In this document: one piece after another, positions 16,882 through 25,665 of the stretch
Layout: every line of letters starts with the position of its first letter
Position numbering within the stretch: position 1 is the stretch's first letter
NCBI GenBank assembly: GCA_014904985.1
Contig: MU129225.1
Location: forward strand, 15,711 to 50,325
Length of the DNA: 34,615 bases
Origin: Hydnum rufescens UP504
Lineage: Eukaryota > Basidiomycota > Agaricomycetes > Cantharellales > Hydnaceae
Direction of reading: 5' to 3'
Position numbers and translations under genes: made by a program
The notes under the pieces: model-generated
The model's database searches: none
Told to the model about the DNA's origin: nothing
The model's input: the letters and a program-made list of their open reading frames with translations, nothing else

Positions 16882-19203
16882 TCAGCAGCAAGACTCTTCA
16901 CGCCTGGAGCATACTTTTTGAATATGCTTCGTCGATAATGAAGGAGCTGAGTACCAAATGGTTGAGTTGTGCCTTAAAAAAGTCCGACAGCCTGAAAGAT
17001 CACTCACCTGACTACTTGAGTTCAATTTCACAATAGCAGCATTGCTACTATTTCCAGCCCCGCTGGTTCCCTGTTCCCATCTCTGCTGATGCTGGTTTTT
17101 CTCGGCTGTTTCATTGCTTCGGCTCAACCATAAGATGTCATTCAACTTGACCAAAATCTTATGATGTTCACTAATCCTGCTATCTGTGATCATGCTCAAC
17201 TTCTCTTTGCAACCCTCTGCAGCTTCACGAGTTTGATGCGCACGATGGAGCTCCAAGAGATGTTTACTGCTCATATCCATTCGGTGTGGAGCGCTGATGT
17301 GCACATTAGGCTCCAAGACTGGTGGCAGATTGTCCACTAGTAAATTGCCAATCCAGACCCCAGTTTGACGAAAGAGTTCTGCCAATTCATCTTCCAGAGC
17401 TTGACTGAACATTGAAGTCATCAGTTGAGTGGTGCATCCTTTAATATTGGAAAACAAACATCTTGGCATCTTGATCCATGTCCAATGAGGCAGTAGCAAA
17501 AATGACTGTGTCGGCAACATCATTTTGTGAACTCCATTCCAATTGCTCACTGCACAGGTGTGAAATCTGTTCTGCAAGATCAGCAGCCACATTGCCATCC
17601 TCCACATCATTATTGAGACTGTCATAGCCACTGACATCACCATCATTTTTGCTACTGTCATTATCGTCATTATTACCATTGTCGTCCATAATATTGTCAG
17701 ATGGAAGCCCCTGTATGGTCTTGACAAATGACGGGAGAGTCTTGATCGATGGGAGAATGGGCCTCGATAGTTTTGTAGGTGCAACAGCATTATAGATAAA
17801 TCCCAATTGTTGCATCAGGTGGTGGGATTCCTGGTATGCGGTGTCAATCGCCCCTTGGATCTGATTGTCATGAGGAAACTTGCAGATGATTGCATGACAA
17901 GGAAGAGTTTTCGAACCATATGGTGAAAGTTGAGGAGTGAAAAGTCTGGGCAGAGCTTTCGAATTTCGGCAAAGCAGTGCTCAGTTGGCTCAGTGGAATG
18001 GAGCCATAACAATAGGGCGTCAGGCAGGCCTGAGCTGAAGTCATGGTAAACCAATATGAGAGAAATGATTCCATTGACAACAATCCCCACAATATCCATG
18101 GATTCACGGGAGACGAAGTAATGCCTCACGTCATAATCGGCACGTTCGAGGTATACTTTCCATATATCAAGGAAAAACTTTGCTCAGAATGCCATGACTA
18201 ATCGCTCGACAAAAGATACCGAGTGATTCTGGCATGCATCCATGAGATCGCCAAAAACAAAAAGTAAGGCATGAAGCCCAGTTTCTGTCAGCTGGAATTC
18301 CATTGCATACTCTAGCGTTTGTGCAGAGAAGGTACGTGTGGCCACTCAATCATCCTGTCTATCTGCCTTTTCAACATCCCGTGGGTACAGAGGGGGTGGT
18401 TGACAACCCGGTGTATTATCCAAGGCAATTTCCCGGAGCTGGTGATATGCAACATGATAGTCTCCAACTATAAGTGATCGTGCACCCGAGAAGATGTTGT
18501 TTCGGAGGGTTTTCTGCAGGTGCTTAGAATCCTGCATCATGACCAACAGTAGCCCATCAAAAATGTAAATTACGATCTTGATCACACCTTGTTCACTCTG
18601 TGGGTCCTTAAACATGTATATCTTTGTCGATTTGGCAGCATTCGCAGTCTTGGATTGAATTGATCATTCAATTTCAGTTCCATCTGCCAAATAAGAAACC
18701 ACATTGATTTTTTTTGAATGAAAGCCCCAAATGAGGTTCAGGAGGGGGTCAACAAGTTCTGATGCCTTGGACGTGGATGGGGGAAGGGGAATAGCAGCGA
18801 GAGCAAGTGGTGCAACACCGGGCATAGGTATTTGGAGGGTCCAGAGGCGAATCTATAGGCACCAAAAGTTGATCAATAGCAGCCGACCAACTAGTGGGGA
18901 ATATGTGCCTTCGTTGCTTTGATAATATTTGCATTATCAAGGACTCATTTGAGTTCCTTTTCATCAGCTACAACAGTCTCCCTGGGACAACCACCGAGAA
19001 CCACCCATGCATTCTTCTCATTGTTAAAACATGGCTCCAAAGCTGGGCGGAGCTTAGTGTCATCGCATGCCAGAGCACAGAACCCAGAGAAATTTGTTTC
19101 TTCAAGATAGAGACAAGCACAATCAAAGACAAGGGGGGTTATCCCTATGGGAAATGGAGACTCATGAGCATGGTGTGCCCTAAGAGATCGCAACACAAGG
19201 GAC
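16882..19203 (-). pseudogene. Transposon gene, fragment 3: catalytic-like core (DDE-like candidate)
   Basis: Read on the minus strand from an acceptor at 19203. First comes SLRAHHAHESPFPIGI and FCALACDDTKL (19190-19040), then SYLADGTEIE with a TGA stop at 18664 followed by SIQSK. Next are QDSKHLQKTLRNNIFSGAR and PRDVEKADRQDD (18530-18350), with a TGA at 18346, then VATRTFSAQTLEY, SRESMDIVGIV and WLHSTEPTEHCFAEIR (18110-17930). A Ser/Asp-rich linker (17700-17560) and an intron of about 57 nt (GTTTGT...TTCAG, acceptor near 17407) lead into ALEDELAELFRQTG. Acidic residues in CDDTKL, ADGTE and TEH are spaced as a DDE-type triad could be; I infer, not know, that this is the transposase. Order and motifs match an agaricomycete family remembered from genome annotation. 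Stops and frame breaks make it inactive. Confidence 0.6.
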
Positions 19204-19247
19204 TGTCAACTAACCACCATTCAACTCAGTCAGCCACAAATGTAGGT

Positions 19248-19291
19248 CTAGTTAGATATTACGAGCCTTGCATTTATATAGTCTAACTAGA
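19248..19291 (+). repeat. Left terminal inverted repeat of the foldback element
   Basis: Begins CTAGTTAGATATTACG and ends with TCTAACTAGA; the interior TTGCATTTATAT is shared with the right end. The repeat is bounded by an inverted CTAGTTAGA/TCTAACTAG pair. Confidence 0.8.
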
Positions 19292-19299
19292 GGTTTTGA

Positions 19300-19720
19300 T
19301 GCTGGGGCCCCTGGGGCCGGCTAACCTGATTTCCGTGGTTCAGGCAGGGGCCCCCAGGGGCCCCTGGCTCTGAACTTAGAAAATGACCAGGGAGAAGTCA
19401 TATAGGAGGGGGTATCAGGATAGGTGCTGGAAGGCCTGGGAAGGCCCCTGAATGGGTCAGCGGGCTACACGGGCTTATCGGGCCAATCACAGTTATTATT
19501 TTCTCATTGTTTATGATGGGGAATCCCATGTTTCATTCTTATTGACTTGTTTATTATTATTTATTTATTTATTTATTTAAAAATTCACAGGAAACTACTT
19601 AGTAGCACCACACACCCACCCTAGTGGGTGTGTGGTACCTTCCCTTGCCTCATCGGGGGTTCAGTCAGTTTTCAAAGGGGGGGGATGTCACAGGCAGTAT
19701 CTATTGTATGATAACCTAGA
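19300..19720. repeat. Left subterminal region: GGGGCCCC palindromes, AT-rich repeats, no gene
   Basis: GGGGCCCCTGGGG (19304-19316) and its counterpart at 19346-19368 can pair. Then come about 200 bp without features, and ATTTATTTATTT repeats at 19556-19580 that match the outer part of element 1 (1979-2010, inverted). Confidence 0.6.
19608..19635 (-). repeat. Left-arm outermost hairpin A, no intron
   Basis: CCACACACCCAC / GTGGGTGTGTGG palindrome. No donor or hairpin B follows outward on the minus strand; the AT-rich subterminal region begins instead. Confidence 0.7.
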
Positions 19721-19880
19721 TTAAATAAGTAAAAATAAGATTAATATGTTAGTAAAGGAAAAAAATTCGAAGGGAACGCCAAAAGAGCAGCAGGTGCTGC
19801 TCTTTTGGCATCGTGGTACACCTCATAATCAAAAAAACTAACCTAATATTGCCACACACCCGCTTCGGCGGGTGTGTGGC
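19716..19880 (-). repeat. Left-arm module L6
   Basis: Minus strand: hairpin A 19880-19851 (loop CGAA), donor AG/GTTAGT at 19842, hairpin B 19811-19776 (GCCAAAAGAGCAGC / GCTGCTCTTTTGGC), branch TTTACTAACA about 19757-19748, acceptor ATCTAG ends 19716. Intron 127 nt. Confidence 0.75.
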
Positions 19881-20010
19881 ACCGTATTTGTTTCGTGTTT
19901 CGTTGTTGCGGAAAATCGAGGGTCGGGGGTGTGGGGGCAGCGTGGTCCTGTGTTTTGCTTTGGACCTGGTCTGTGCATTTGTCGAGTCGGATATCGGGCA
20001 GTGGAGATAC

Positions 20011-20156
20011 CTAGAATAATAGTATGTTAGTAAAGAAAAAAAAACAAAGGCAACGCCAAAAGAGCAGCTGGTGCTGCTCTTTTGGTGTCGTCGCACACCC
20101 GTAGGGGGGGAAACTCACCTAATATTGCCACACACCCACCGAAGCGGGTGTGTGGC
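20011..20156 (-). repeat. Left-arm module L5
   Basis: Minus strand: hairpin A 20156-20127 with C(UUCG)G loop, donor AG/GTGAGT at 20118, hairpin B 20088-20053, branch TTTACTAACA about 20034-20025, acceptor TTCTAG ends 20011. Intron 108 nt. Confidence 0.75.
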
Positions 20157-20291
20157 GCCGTATTTGTTTCGTCCTCGTATATGTTGCGGGAAGTCGAGGA
20201 TGGGGGGGTATGGGTGGCTGCATGGTCCCGTGTTTTGCCCTGGGCCTGATCTGTGCATTCGTCGGGTCAGGTGTCGCACGGTAAAATGTAC

Positions 20292-20441
20292 CTAGAATAA
20301 TGATATGTTAGTAAAGAAAAAAAATGAAGGCAATGCCAAAAGAGCAGCCGGGGCTACTCTTTTGGCGTCACGGTACACTGCGTAATAAAAAAAAAACTCA
20401 CCTACTAGTACCACACACCCGCCGAAGCGGGTGTATGGTAC
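20292..20441 (-). repeat. Left-arm module L4
   Basis: Minus strand: hairpin A 20441-20408 with C(UUCG)G loop, donor AG/GTGAGT at 20401, hairpin B 20368-20333 (one arm decayed), branch TTTACTAACA about 20315-20306, acceptor TTCTAG ends 20292. Intron 110 nt. Confidence 0.75.
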
Positions 20442-20481
20442 ACGATGTCCTCGTCAGGTGGTCTTCGCGGAGGGAAAAGAC

Positions 20482-20615
20482 CTAGAAGAACGATATAAAT
20501 ACATTAGTACAAAAAAAGAAAACAGAGTGCCAAAGAGCAGCTTCTGCTGCTCTTTTGGCACCAGTGGATTAGACATACCTAATATTACCACACACCCACT
20601 TCGGCAGGTGTGTTT
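20482..20615 (-). repeat. Left-arm module L3
   Basis: Minus strand: decayed hairpin A 20615-20588, donor AG/GTATGT at 20578, hairpin B 20561-20527 (GTGCC / GGCAC lower stem), branch TGTACTAATG about 20512-20503, acceptor TTCTAG ends 20482. Intron 97 nt. Confidence 0.7.
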
Positions 20616-20852
20616 GGAAAGTTTGGTTTGGCGGGAGCCGTTTGGCCGTGCTCGTTTGGCGGATTGTCGGTTTTGGCGGGCAGGTGGTGTTCGTATGGCG
20701 AGTTTTCGTTGGCGGGTGTTCATTGGGCGGGCGTTCGTGGGCGGGTGTTCGTGGGTGGGCGTTCGTTTCCCGGGCGTTTGTTGGTGGGTTTGTTGGGTGG
20801 GTTGGGGTCATGGGTTTGGCTATGCGGGTTCATACAGGTTTGAGTTCAAGAT

Positions 20853-21000
20853 CTAGAAAATAAATAATATTAGTTAAATCATTAAAACTTTGCAAGAAGA
20901 GCAGCTTATGCTGCTCTTCTTGCACCACAAAATAAAATAAAAATAACAAAAAAAAACAATTATATAGTACCACACACCCGCCACGGCGGGTGTGTGGTAC
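20853..21000 (-). repeat. Left-arm module L2, donor degenerate
   Basis: Minus strand: hairpin A 21000-20967, no clear GT donor (CTATATAATT), hairpin B 20924-20891 with AAGAAGAGCAGC / GCTGCTCTTCTT stem, branch TTAACTAATA about 20877-20868, acceptor TTCTAG ends 20853. The exon beyond it (20852-20616) is strongly depleted in T on the minus strand. Confidence 0.65.
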
Positions 21001-21161
21001 CATCGTTTCACTCCATGGCCACGCACCGTCCTGCTTTTCAGGTGGCGACTCTTGTTCGGGTAGGTCGTTATATGGGTCATCCCTGTTCTTACTGGCCTGG
21101 TGTCGATACCTGGGGCTGCTGGGGGTTTCGTGTTGCTATTTGTTCATGTGAAAGATGAGAC

Positions 21162-21303
21162 CTAGATTTAAACAAAAAGAGCATCAGTTAAGAAGTAAAA
21201 GCAGTGCAAAAAGAGCAGCTTTGCTGCTCTTTTTGCACTGTTGTAGCTATTCCAAAATAAAACTCACCTAGTGACCACACACTCGCAATGGCGGTGTGTG
21301 GTC
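21162..21303 (-). repeat. Left-arm module L1 (next to the centre)
   Basis: Minus strand: hairpin A 21303-21273, donor AG/GTGAGT at 21267, perfect hairpin B 21240-21202 (GTGCAAAAAGAGCAGC arm, loop AAA), branch TTAACTGA about 21191-21184, acceptor ATCTAG ends 21162. Intron 106 nt. Confidence 0.75.
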
Positions 21304-21304
21304 G

Positions 21305-22058
21305 TCTAGTTCCTGTTTGGCGGTTCCTTGTTGGGTGGTTGCGTAAGGTGCGGGAAAGAAACACAACTCAACACCGGCAATTGCCGGCATCCAAAAAGCG
21401 CCCAAGTGCGGCGTCACGACTACAGTATGAATTAGTAGCAAGTGACTAAATGTAGAATAAATACCATATAATTAAATATTTGTCGAAAGGAAATAAAGAG
21501 GCCATAACAATGAGTCAGAGTTCACTAAGGCATGCACATTGCAAAGTGGATTGGGCGATTTCTATGCTTCACAATCGCTTAAATTTAAATATATTGGTGG
21601 AATATATGTACCCTACATGGGCGATCAATTATTTCGGGCGCTCCCTCCCATTTTTCAATTTTCATACCTTCAATTCCCTAAATAGGGAATTGAAGGTACG
21701 AAAAATTGAAAAATGGAGGGAGCGCCGAAATAATTGATCGCCATGTAGGGTACATATATTCCACCAATATATTTAAATTTAAGCCGATTGTGAAGCATAG
21801 AAATCGCCCAATCCACTTTGCAATGTGCATGCCTTAGTGAACTCTGACTCATTGTTATGGCCTCTTATTCCTTTCGACAAATATTAATTATATGGTATTT
21901 ATTCTACATTTAGTCACTTGCTACTAATTCATACTGTAGTCATGATGCCGCACTTGGGCGCTTTTGGATGCCGGCAATTGCCGGCGTTGAGTTGTGTTTC
22001 TTCTCGCAACCACCACCTAACAGGGAAACCACCCAAAGAAGGAAAGATGACCACACAC
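21305..22058. repeat. Central 0.75-kb palindrome of the foldback element
   Basis: Long inverted repeat centred at 21681/21682 (TTCCCTA AA TAGGGAA), nearly perfect over about 320 bp on each side and recognisable to the first hairpin A of each arm. AT-rich, unlike the GC-rich exons. Includes a small nested palindrome CCGGCAATTGCCGG on each side (21374, 21971). Mirror-image frames of about 60-85 codons on both strands are a consequence of the symmetry; I do not call them genes. Its position between two outward-reading arrays would suit a bidirectional promoter; that is inference. Confidence 0.85.
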
Positions 22059-22190
22059 CCGCCGATGCGGGTGTGTGGTCACAAGGTGAGTTTTTTTATC
22101 GTAGTAGATACAACAGCGCAAAAAGAGCAGCGAAAGCTGCTCTCTTTGCACTGCTTTGAACTGTTTACTAACACAGCACCTTTCATATAG
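22049..22190 (+). repeat. Right-arm module R1
   Basis: Hairpin A 22049-22080, donor AG/GTGAGT at 22086, hairpin B 22114-22152 with GAAA loop, branch TTTACTAACA 22164-22173, acceptor TATAG ends 22190. Intron 105 nt, all signals intact. Confidence 0.75.
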
Positions 22191-22281
22191 ATCATGACCT
22201 GGTCCTAGGGATCAGCCAAACGATGAAGGCCCAACCTGCCAGGGCCCAAATAGACCACACCAGGCAACAACGCGAAAGGAA

Positions 22282-22375
22282 GACCGCGACAACGCGATGA
22301 ACACGACGAACGCGACGAACACGACGAATGCGACGAATGTGATGAACGCGACGACGACAGACAACAATGCGCCCA
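22282..22375 (+). repeat. CGACGAACA-type simple repeat in a right-arm exon
   Basis: Imperfect CGA/ACG-AAC triplet tract, almost without T on the plus strand at its start. The opposite strand reads as Arg/His/Val repeats, which I do not regard as a protein. Confidence 0.5.
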
Positions 22376-22394
22376 GTGAATGGCCGCACGAACC

Positions 22395-22532
22395 CCACAC
22401 CCGCTACGGCGGTGTGTGTTCTCTATAAGATGAGTCCCCCCCTCCAATATGTCCAGCCACGCAAAAAGAGCAGCGAAAGCTGCTCCTTTTGCGCTGGTTT
22501 TAATTTCTCACTAACGTAAAGATTTTTTCTAG
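22395..22532 (+). repeat. Right-arm module R2, donor altered
   Basis: Hairpin A 22395-22418 (UACG loop), donor position AG/ATGAGT at 22430 (G to A), hairpin B 22453-22497 with GAAA loop, branch CTCACTAACG 22507-22516, acceptor TTCTAG ends 22532. Confidence 0.7.
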
Positions 22533-22762
22533 ATTATCCCCTGCCCTACAACCAATGAAATGAAGAACCACCCAACAAGAACGAGCGGAACGGACCCCCA
22601 CCAAACAAGGACCCGCCAAATGAACCCCAAACCCCCCGAAACGACAGCCCATGACACGAACGCGTGCCAAAAGCCACACGCCAAACGAAACCCCCGCGAG
22701 TGAAGGACCACCCCACCAGCAAAGACACAAAGTGACATGAAGCCAACAAGTGGCCCCAGGAA

Positions 22763-22890
22763 CCACACACCTGCTGCGGCAGGTGTGTGGTACCACAAGA
22801 TAAGTTTTTTATTTTTTATTTTTTTGTGGCGCAAGAAGAGCAGCGTAAGCTGCTCTTCTTGCAATATTTAATGTTTATTTATTCTTCTAG
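22763..22890 (+). repeat. Right-arm module R3, donor altered
   Basis: Perfect hairpin A 22763-22790 with CACCTGC / GCAGGTG stem and UGCG loop, donor position AG/ATAAGT at 22800 (G to A), hairpin B 22831-22862 (GCAAGAAGAGCAGC arm, GTAA loop), branch decayed, acceptor TTCTAG ends 22890. Confidence 0.7.
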
Positions 22891-23092
22891 CTTTTGGACT
22901 CGCACCCACATGAACCCCCAACCCAAACCCGCCGAGCGAAACCCCACAACTGCGACCCCACCGAATGAAGACCCGGTGAGCAAAACCCACCTGAAGACAT
23001 GCCAAATGACCCACCCCCCGACAAAGAAAACTGCGAAAATGCGACCAGCGTGACCACGACAGACGACAACGCACACAGCGAACGGCAGCACG

Positions 23093-23232
23093 AACCACAC
23101 CTGCTACAGTGGGTGTGGTTCTATATAAGGTGAGTCCCCCCCAATATATACAGTGGCGCAAAAAGAGCAGCGTAAGCTGCTCTTTTTGCGCTGCCTTTAC
23201 TTCTTTACTGACCGACTTTTTTTTTCTATTAG
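23093..23232 (+). repeat. Right-arm module R4
   Basis: Hairpin A 23093-23120, donor AG/GTGAGT at 23130, hairpin B 23156-23191 with GTAA loop, branch TTTACTGACC 23204-23213, acceptor ATTAG ends 23232. Intron 103 nt. Confidence 0.75.
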
Positions 23233-23331
23233 GTCTTCACCTTTCATGCGAGCGAATACCGATGCAAGAACCCCACGACCCGCATCTCGAAACCCGGCTG
23301 ACCATACACGGGGAATATAAAGTACCACACC

Positions 23332-23455
23332 CGCCGCCACGGGTGTGGTACTACAAGGTGAGCTTTTTTTATTAATCCTGTGGTGCAAGAAGAGCAGCAT
23401 AAGCTGCTCTTCTTGCAAAGCTTTATTTTCTAACATATTGTTTTTTTTCCCCTAG
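23332..23455 (+). repeat. Right-arm module R5
   Basis: Short hairpin A 23332-23351, donor AG/GTGAGC at 23358, hairpin B 23384-23417 (TGCAAGAAGAGCAGC arm, ATAA loop), branch TTTCTAACA 23427-23435, acceptor CCTAG ends 23455. Intron 98 nt. Confidence 0.75.
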
Positions 23456-23579
23456 ATCTTGGACTCGAATCCGCATGAACCCCCGACCCCAAACCTGCCA
23501 AACGAACACCCGGCAAACGAAGATCTGGCGAGCCGAACCCCGCGACCCACCCCACAACCCCAAACCCGGGGAACCAAGC

Positions 23580-23667
23580 CAAACCCCCCCCCCCACATGA
23601 AGGTGAGGCTTTTTCTTTGGCTGTGATCGCGCAAGAAGAGCAGCCTCTGGCTGTTCTTCTTGGGCGC
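23580..23667 (+). repeat. Right-arm module R6, degenerate
   Basis: Hairpin A replaced by a C-run; donor AG/GTGAGG at 23603; hairpin B 23629-23667 with several mismatches; no branch or acceptor recognised before the AT-rich subterminal repeats at 23700-23750. Confidence 0.5.
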
Positions 23668-23840
23668 ATGGGTGAGTCCCACTGGGCGAGCCTATCATTG
23701 TATATAATAATAGTAGTAGTAATAATAATAATAATAAATAAATAAATAATCCATGGCTAGGGGCCCCAGGGGCCCCTGGGCTGCTTGACCAGCCCCCTTG
23801 ATTGAATTGCAGGGGCCCCTGGGGGCCCCCGGGTCTGATA

Positions 23841-23884
23841 TCTAGTTAGACCATATAAATGCAACCTTTGAAGTATCTAATTAG
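23841..23884 (-). repeat. Right terminal inverted repeat of the foldback element
   Basis: Inverted partner of 19248-19291, including the ATATAAATGCAA core and TCTAATTAG end. Preceded by GGGGCCCC palindromes at 23760-23832 that mirror those at the left end. Confidence 0.8.
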
Positions 23885-23942
23885 ATACTGATAATTGGCT
23901 GACCAGGCTGCCACCATTGCAGTTCCACAAAAGTATAACTTA

Positions 23943-25265
23943 CAGCAAGGAACATGGTGATCTTAAATTGAAATATTTGCAAAGGAGTTTATAGCATGAA
24001 GGGCTTTTGGCATAGAGGCTATGACACAGTGCGTCCAAAGCAGGCGCATATTTCATGCCATTCAATGCTTTTCCATGCTCCTTACGTTCGGATCCTAGGA
24101 CTTGAGCATGGATAAGGCCAAGGAAAATGTCGGAACCCTGGTACTTTCCCTTCGCAACACCAAGAGCATATTTAAGAGATGGGCTCTGGCGAATATCCTT
24201 CTTACAGCCCCAGTTAATTAGAAAATCAAGGACAAATCACAATAGACTTGACCTACCTCATCGAATAGCTCCTTGAGGCCCTTCGTTCTCGCAAATAACT
24301 CACCAAGCTCCGTCTGTGTGAATCATTTATTCACAAACTTGAGGTTAGCGCCGTCATCGCACCGCTCTTTAGCCAGAGCATTCTTGAATTTCTTGGTGAT
24401 GAGCAATCCATGACAAGCCTTGCAAGGCCACGGGTTGCTGGAATCATGATCTGATGCGTTGGTGACTCCTGTGCATGCCACAGAAATGACAGTGCCTCGT
24501 TTGTGGTCAACATGCCACATCCAGGATTGTTCCTGCAGCTTGTCAACTACGACTCACTCCCTCTTCCCCAGATCAGCATACGGTTTTTTGAATGACTCAC
24601 CTGCAATGGCACTGATTGATTTACCACCCCCCTCTGAGAGTGGGGCATCTCGATACATATGATTTGAGTTGTGGATTATCGAGATGGGTGAGACCCATGC
24701 ACGGGACTTTGGGGGCATGGGACTCGAGAGGGGAAGAGTCCTTGGGTACAGGAACGAAGCCGAAAGACTGGAGTGTTGTTGAATTCCTAGCAGTGCTGCT
24801 GGTGGAGTGGGGACTGCATTTCCCAGATTTGACATGTTTAATAAAGGTGTAGGTGTCATATGGATGATCAATTTTGACAGGTCTATGACAGAAGGAATGG
24901 ATAACATCCTGAGGCGATGTTGGCTCAGCTGTTGCACCCGAATCCACAGCAAGAATCTTCTCCATAAAGGACTTCCACTTCCATTTGTCAATCTTAAAGG
25001 TGCCATCAGCTACAGCATGGCGATCCCTTGCCTTGGAGATAGATGTCCTACTGATACCCACTGGACCATAAGCGTCATTTGATCCAGAGGTATGTGCCTT
25101 GACGCGCTTGGAGATGGATGTGTCACAATCATCTCCACTTGGGGGATTCGAAATCGAGTACTTCCGCTTTTCACGATGGATTGAGGGTACACAGAGAGAG
25201 GGTGCATCCCGAACCGAGTCTTGCACAGTGACAAACTTAGAGAAAGTCCCAGGTGGTGAAGGATT
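23943..25265 (-). pseudogene. Transposon gene, fragment 2 (middle domain)
   Basis: Minus strand. 25226-24621 encodes a stretch with REKRKYSISN, ISKRVKAHTSG, then GTFKIDKWKWKSFMEKI and SFCHRPVKIDHPYDTYTFIKHVKSGKC (a possible Cys/His metal site). Next comes PWPCKACHGLLITKKFKNAL (24460-24370) with NLKFVNK, a TGA stop at 24325-24323, then FTQTELGELFARTKGLKELF and an intron with donor GTAGGT near 24258. The following exon reads SPSLKYALGVAKGKYQGS and GMKYAPALDALCHSLY (24180-24000), ending at a GTAAGT donor at 23943. These blocks in this order are, from memory, the middle part of an agaricomycete Ulp1-type transposon protein. The upstream edge is cut by the copia insertion (duplicated GGATT at 25261-25265). 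Confidence 0.6.
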
Positions 25266-25653
25266 TAGTGAGAGTTATGGTATTCGTGCAAGAACAACTC
25301 CCCCTGATTACTAAGCGGGTGAGGACAAATTCGGTGGATCAGCGAGACTCGAGTTGCCCAGGTGAATTAAGCAGGTGGCGGGAAGAACACACACAGAGAA
25401 GTCCTTGAGATTTATGGGGCTCAAGCCCATCCTTTATACTATTTACATCAGGCACAGAAACACATAAGATGGGGTAAAATATGGGGTAAAGATGAAGTAA
25501 AAGTCCAATAATGGCAGCAAGGAAAAGATCGCTGGTGAAACCTATCTACAAGATCCTAGATAATCGAGGTCAGTGCTGTTTGCATAGCCCCCTAGGGGTC
25601 ACACTTGTCTCCAACGTCGTATCCAGTTGCTTCTGTATCCGCTCACTCCAACA
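25266..25653 (-). repeat. 3' LTR of the copia element
   Basis: Minus-strand LTR begins TGTTGGAGTG and ends CTCTCACTA. TATA-like AGTATAAAGG lies at about 25442-25433. Differs from the 5' LTR at 18 positions (hand count), 17 of them transitions. Confidence 0.9.
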
Positions 25654-25665
25654 CTCCCCCTCAAG
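25654..25665 (-). promoter_or_regulatory. Polypurine tract of the copia element
   Basis: CTTGAGGGGGAG on the minus strand directly abuts the 3' LTR, the expected place for plus-strand priming. Confidence 0.8.

Larger units (their letters stand above)
19248..23884. mobile_element. Complete foldback element with intron-module arms, 4.64 kb
   Basis: Terminal inverted repeats of 44 bp (19248-19291 and 23841-23884), each itself palindromic (CTAGTTAGA...TCTAACTAG). Inside are GGGGCCCC palindromes, AT-rich ataaat repeats, then arrays of modules and a 0.75-kb central palindrome around 21681. Left-arm modules read on the minus strand, right-arm modules on the plus strand, so both arms read outward from the centre. 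Each module joins an exon-end hairpin to an intron-like segment with donor, hairpin, branch site and acceptor. No transposase gene, so it is non-autonomous. It sits inside an intron of the large transposon's gene (donor GTAAGT at 23943, acceptor CAG ending at 19203, minus strand). No clear target duplication. Confidence 0.85.

Noticed and set aside
17420..17790. N-terminal half of a 302-codon minus-strand frame (16882-17790)
   Set aside because: It overlaps the better-supported frame 17815-17441 and crosses a 57-nt intron; only the part after about 17407 belongs to the gene.
21480..21852. Mirror-image frames of 60-85 codons in the central palindrome
   Set aside because: Both arise from the same palindromic DNA read on each strand, with no codon-level conservation signal and no known family.
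22192..22398. Arg/His/Val-rich frame on the minus strand
   Set aside because: Antisense translation of a CGA/ACG simple repeat in a T-poor exon.
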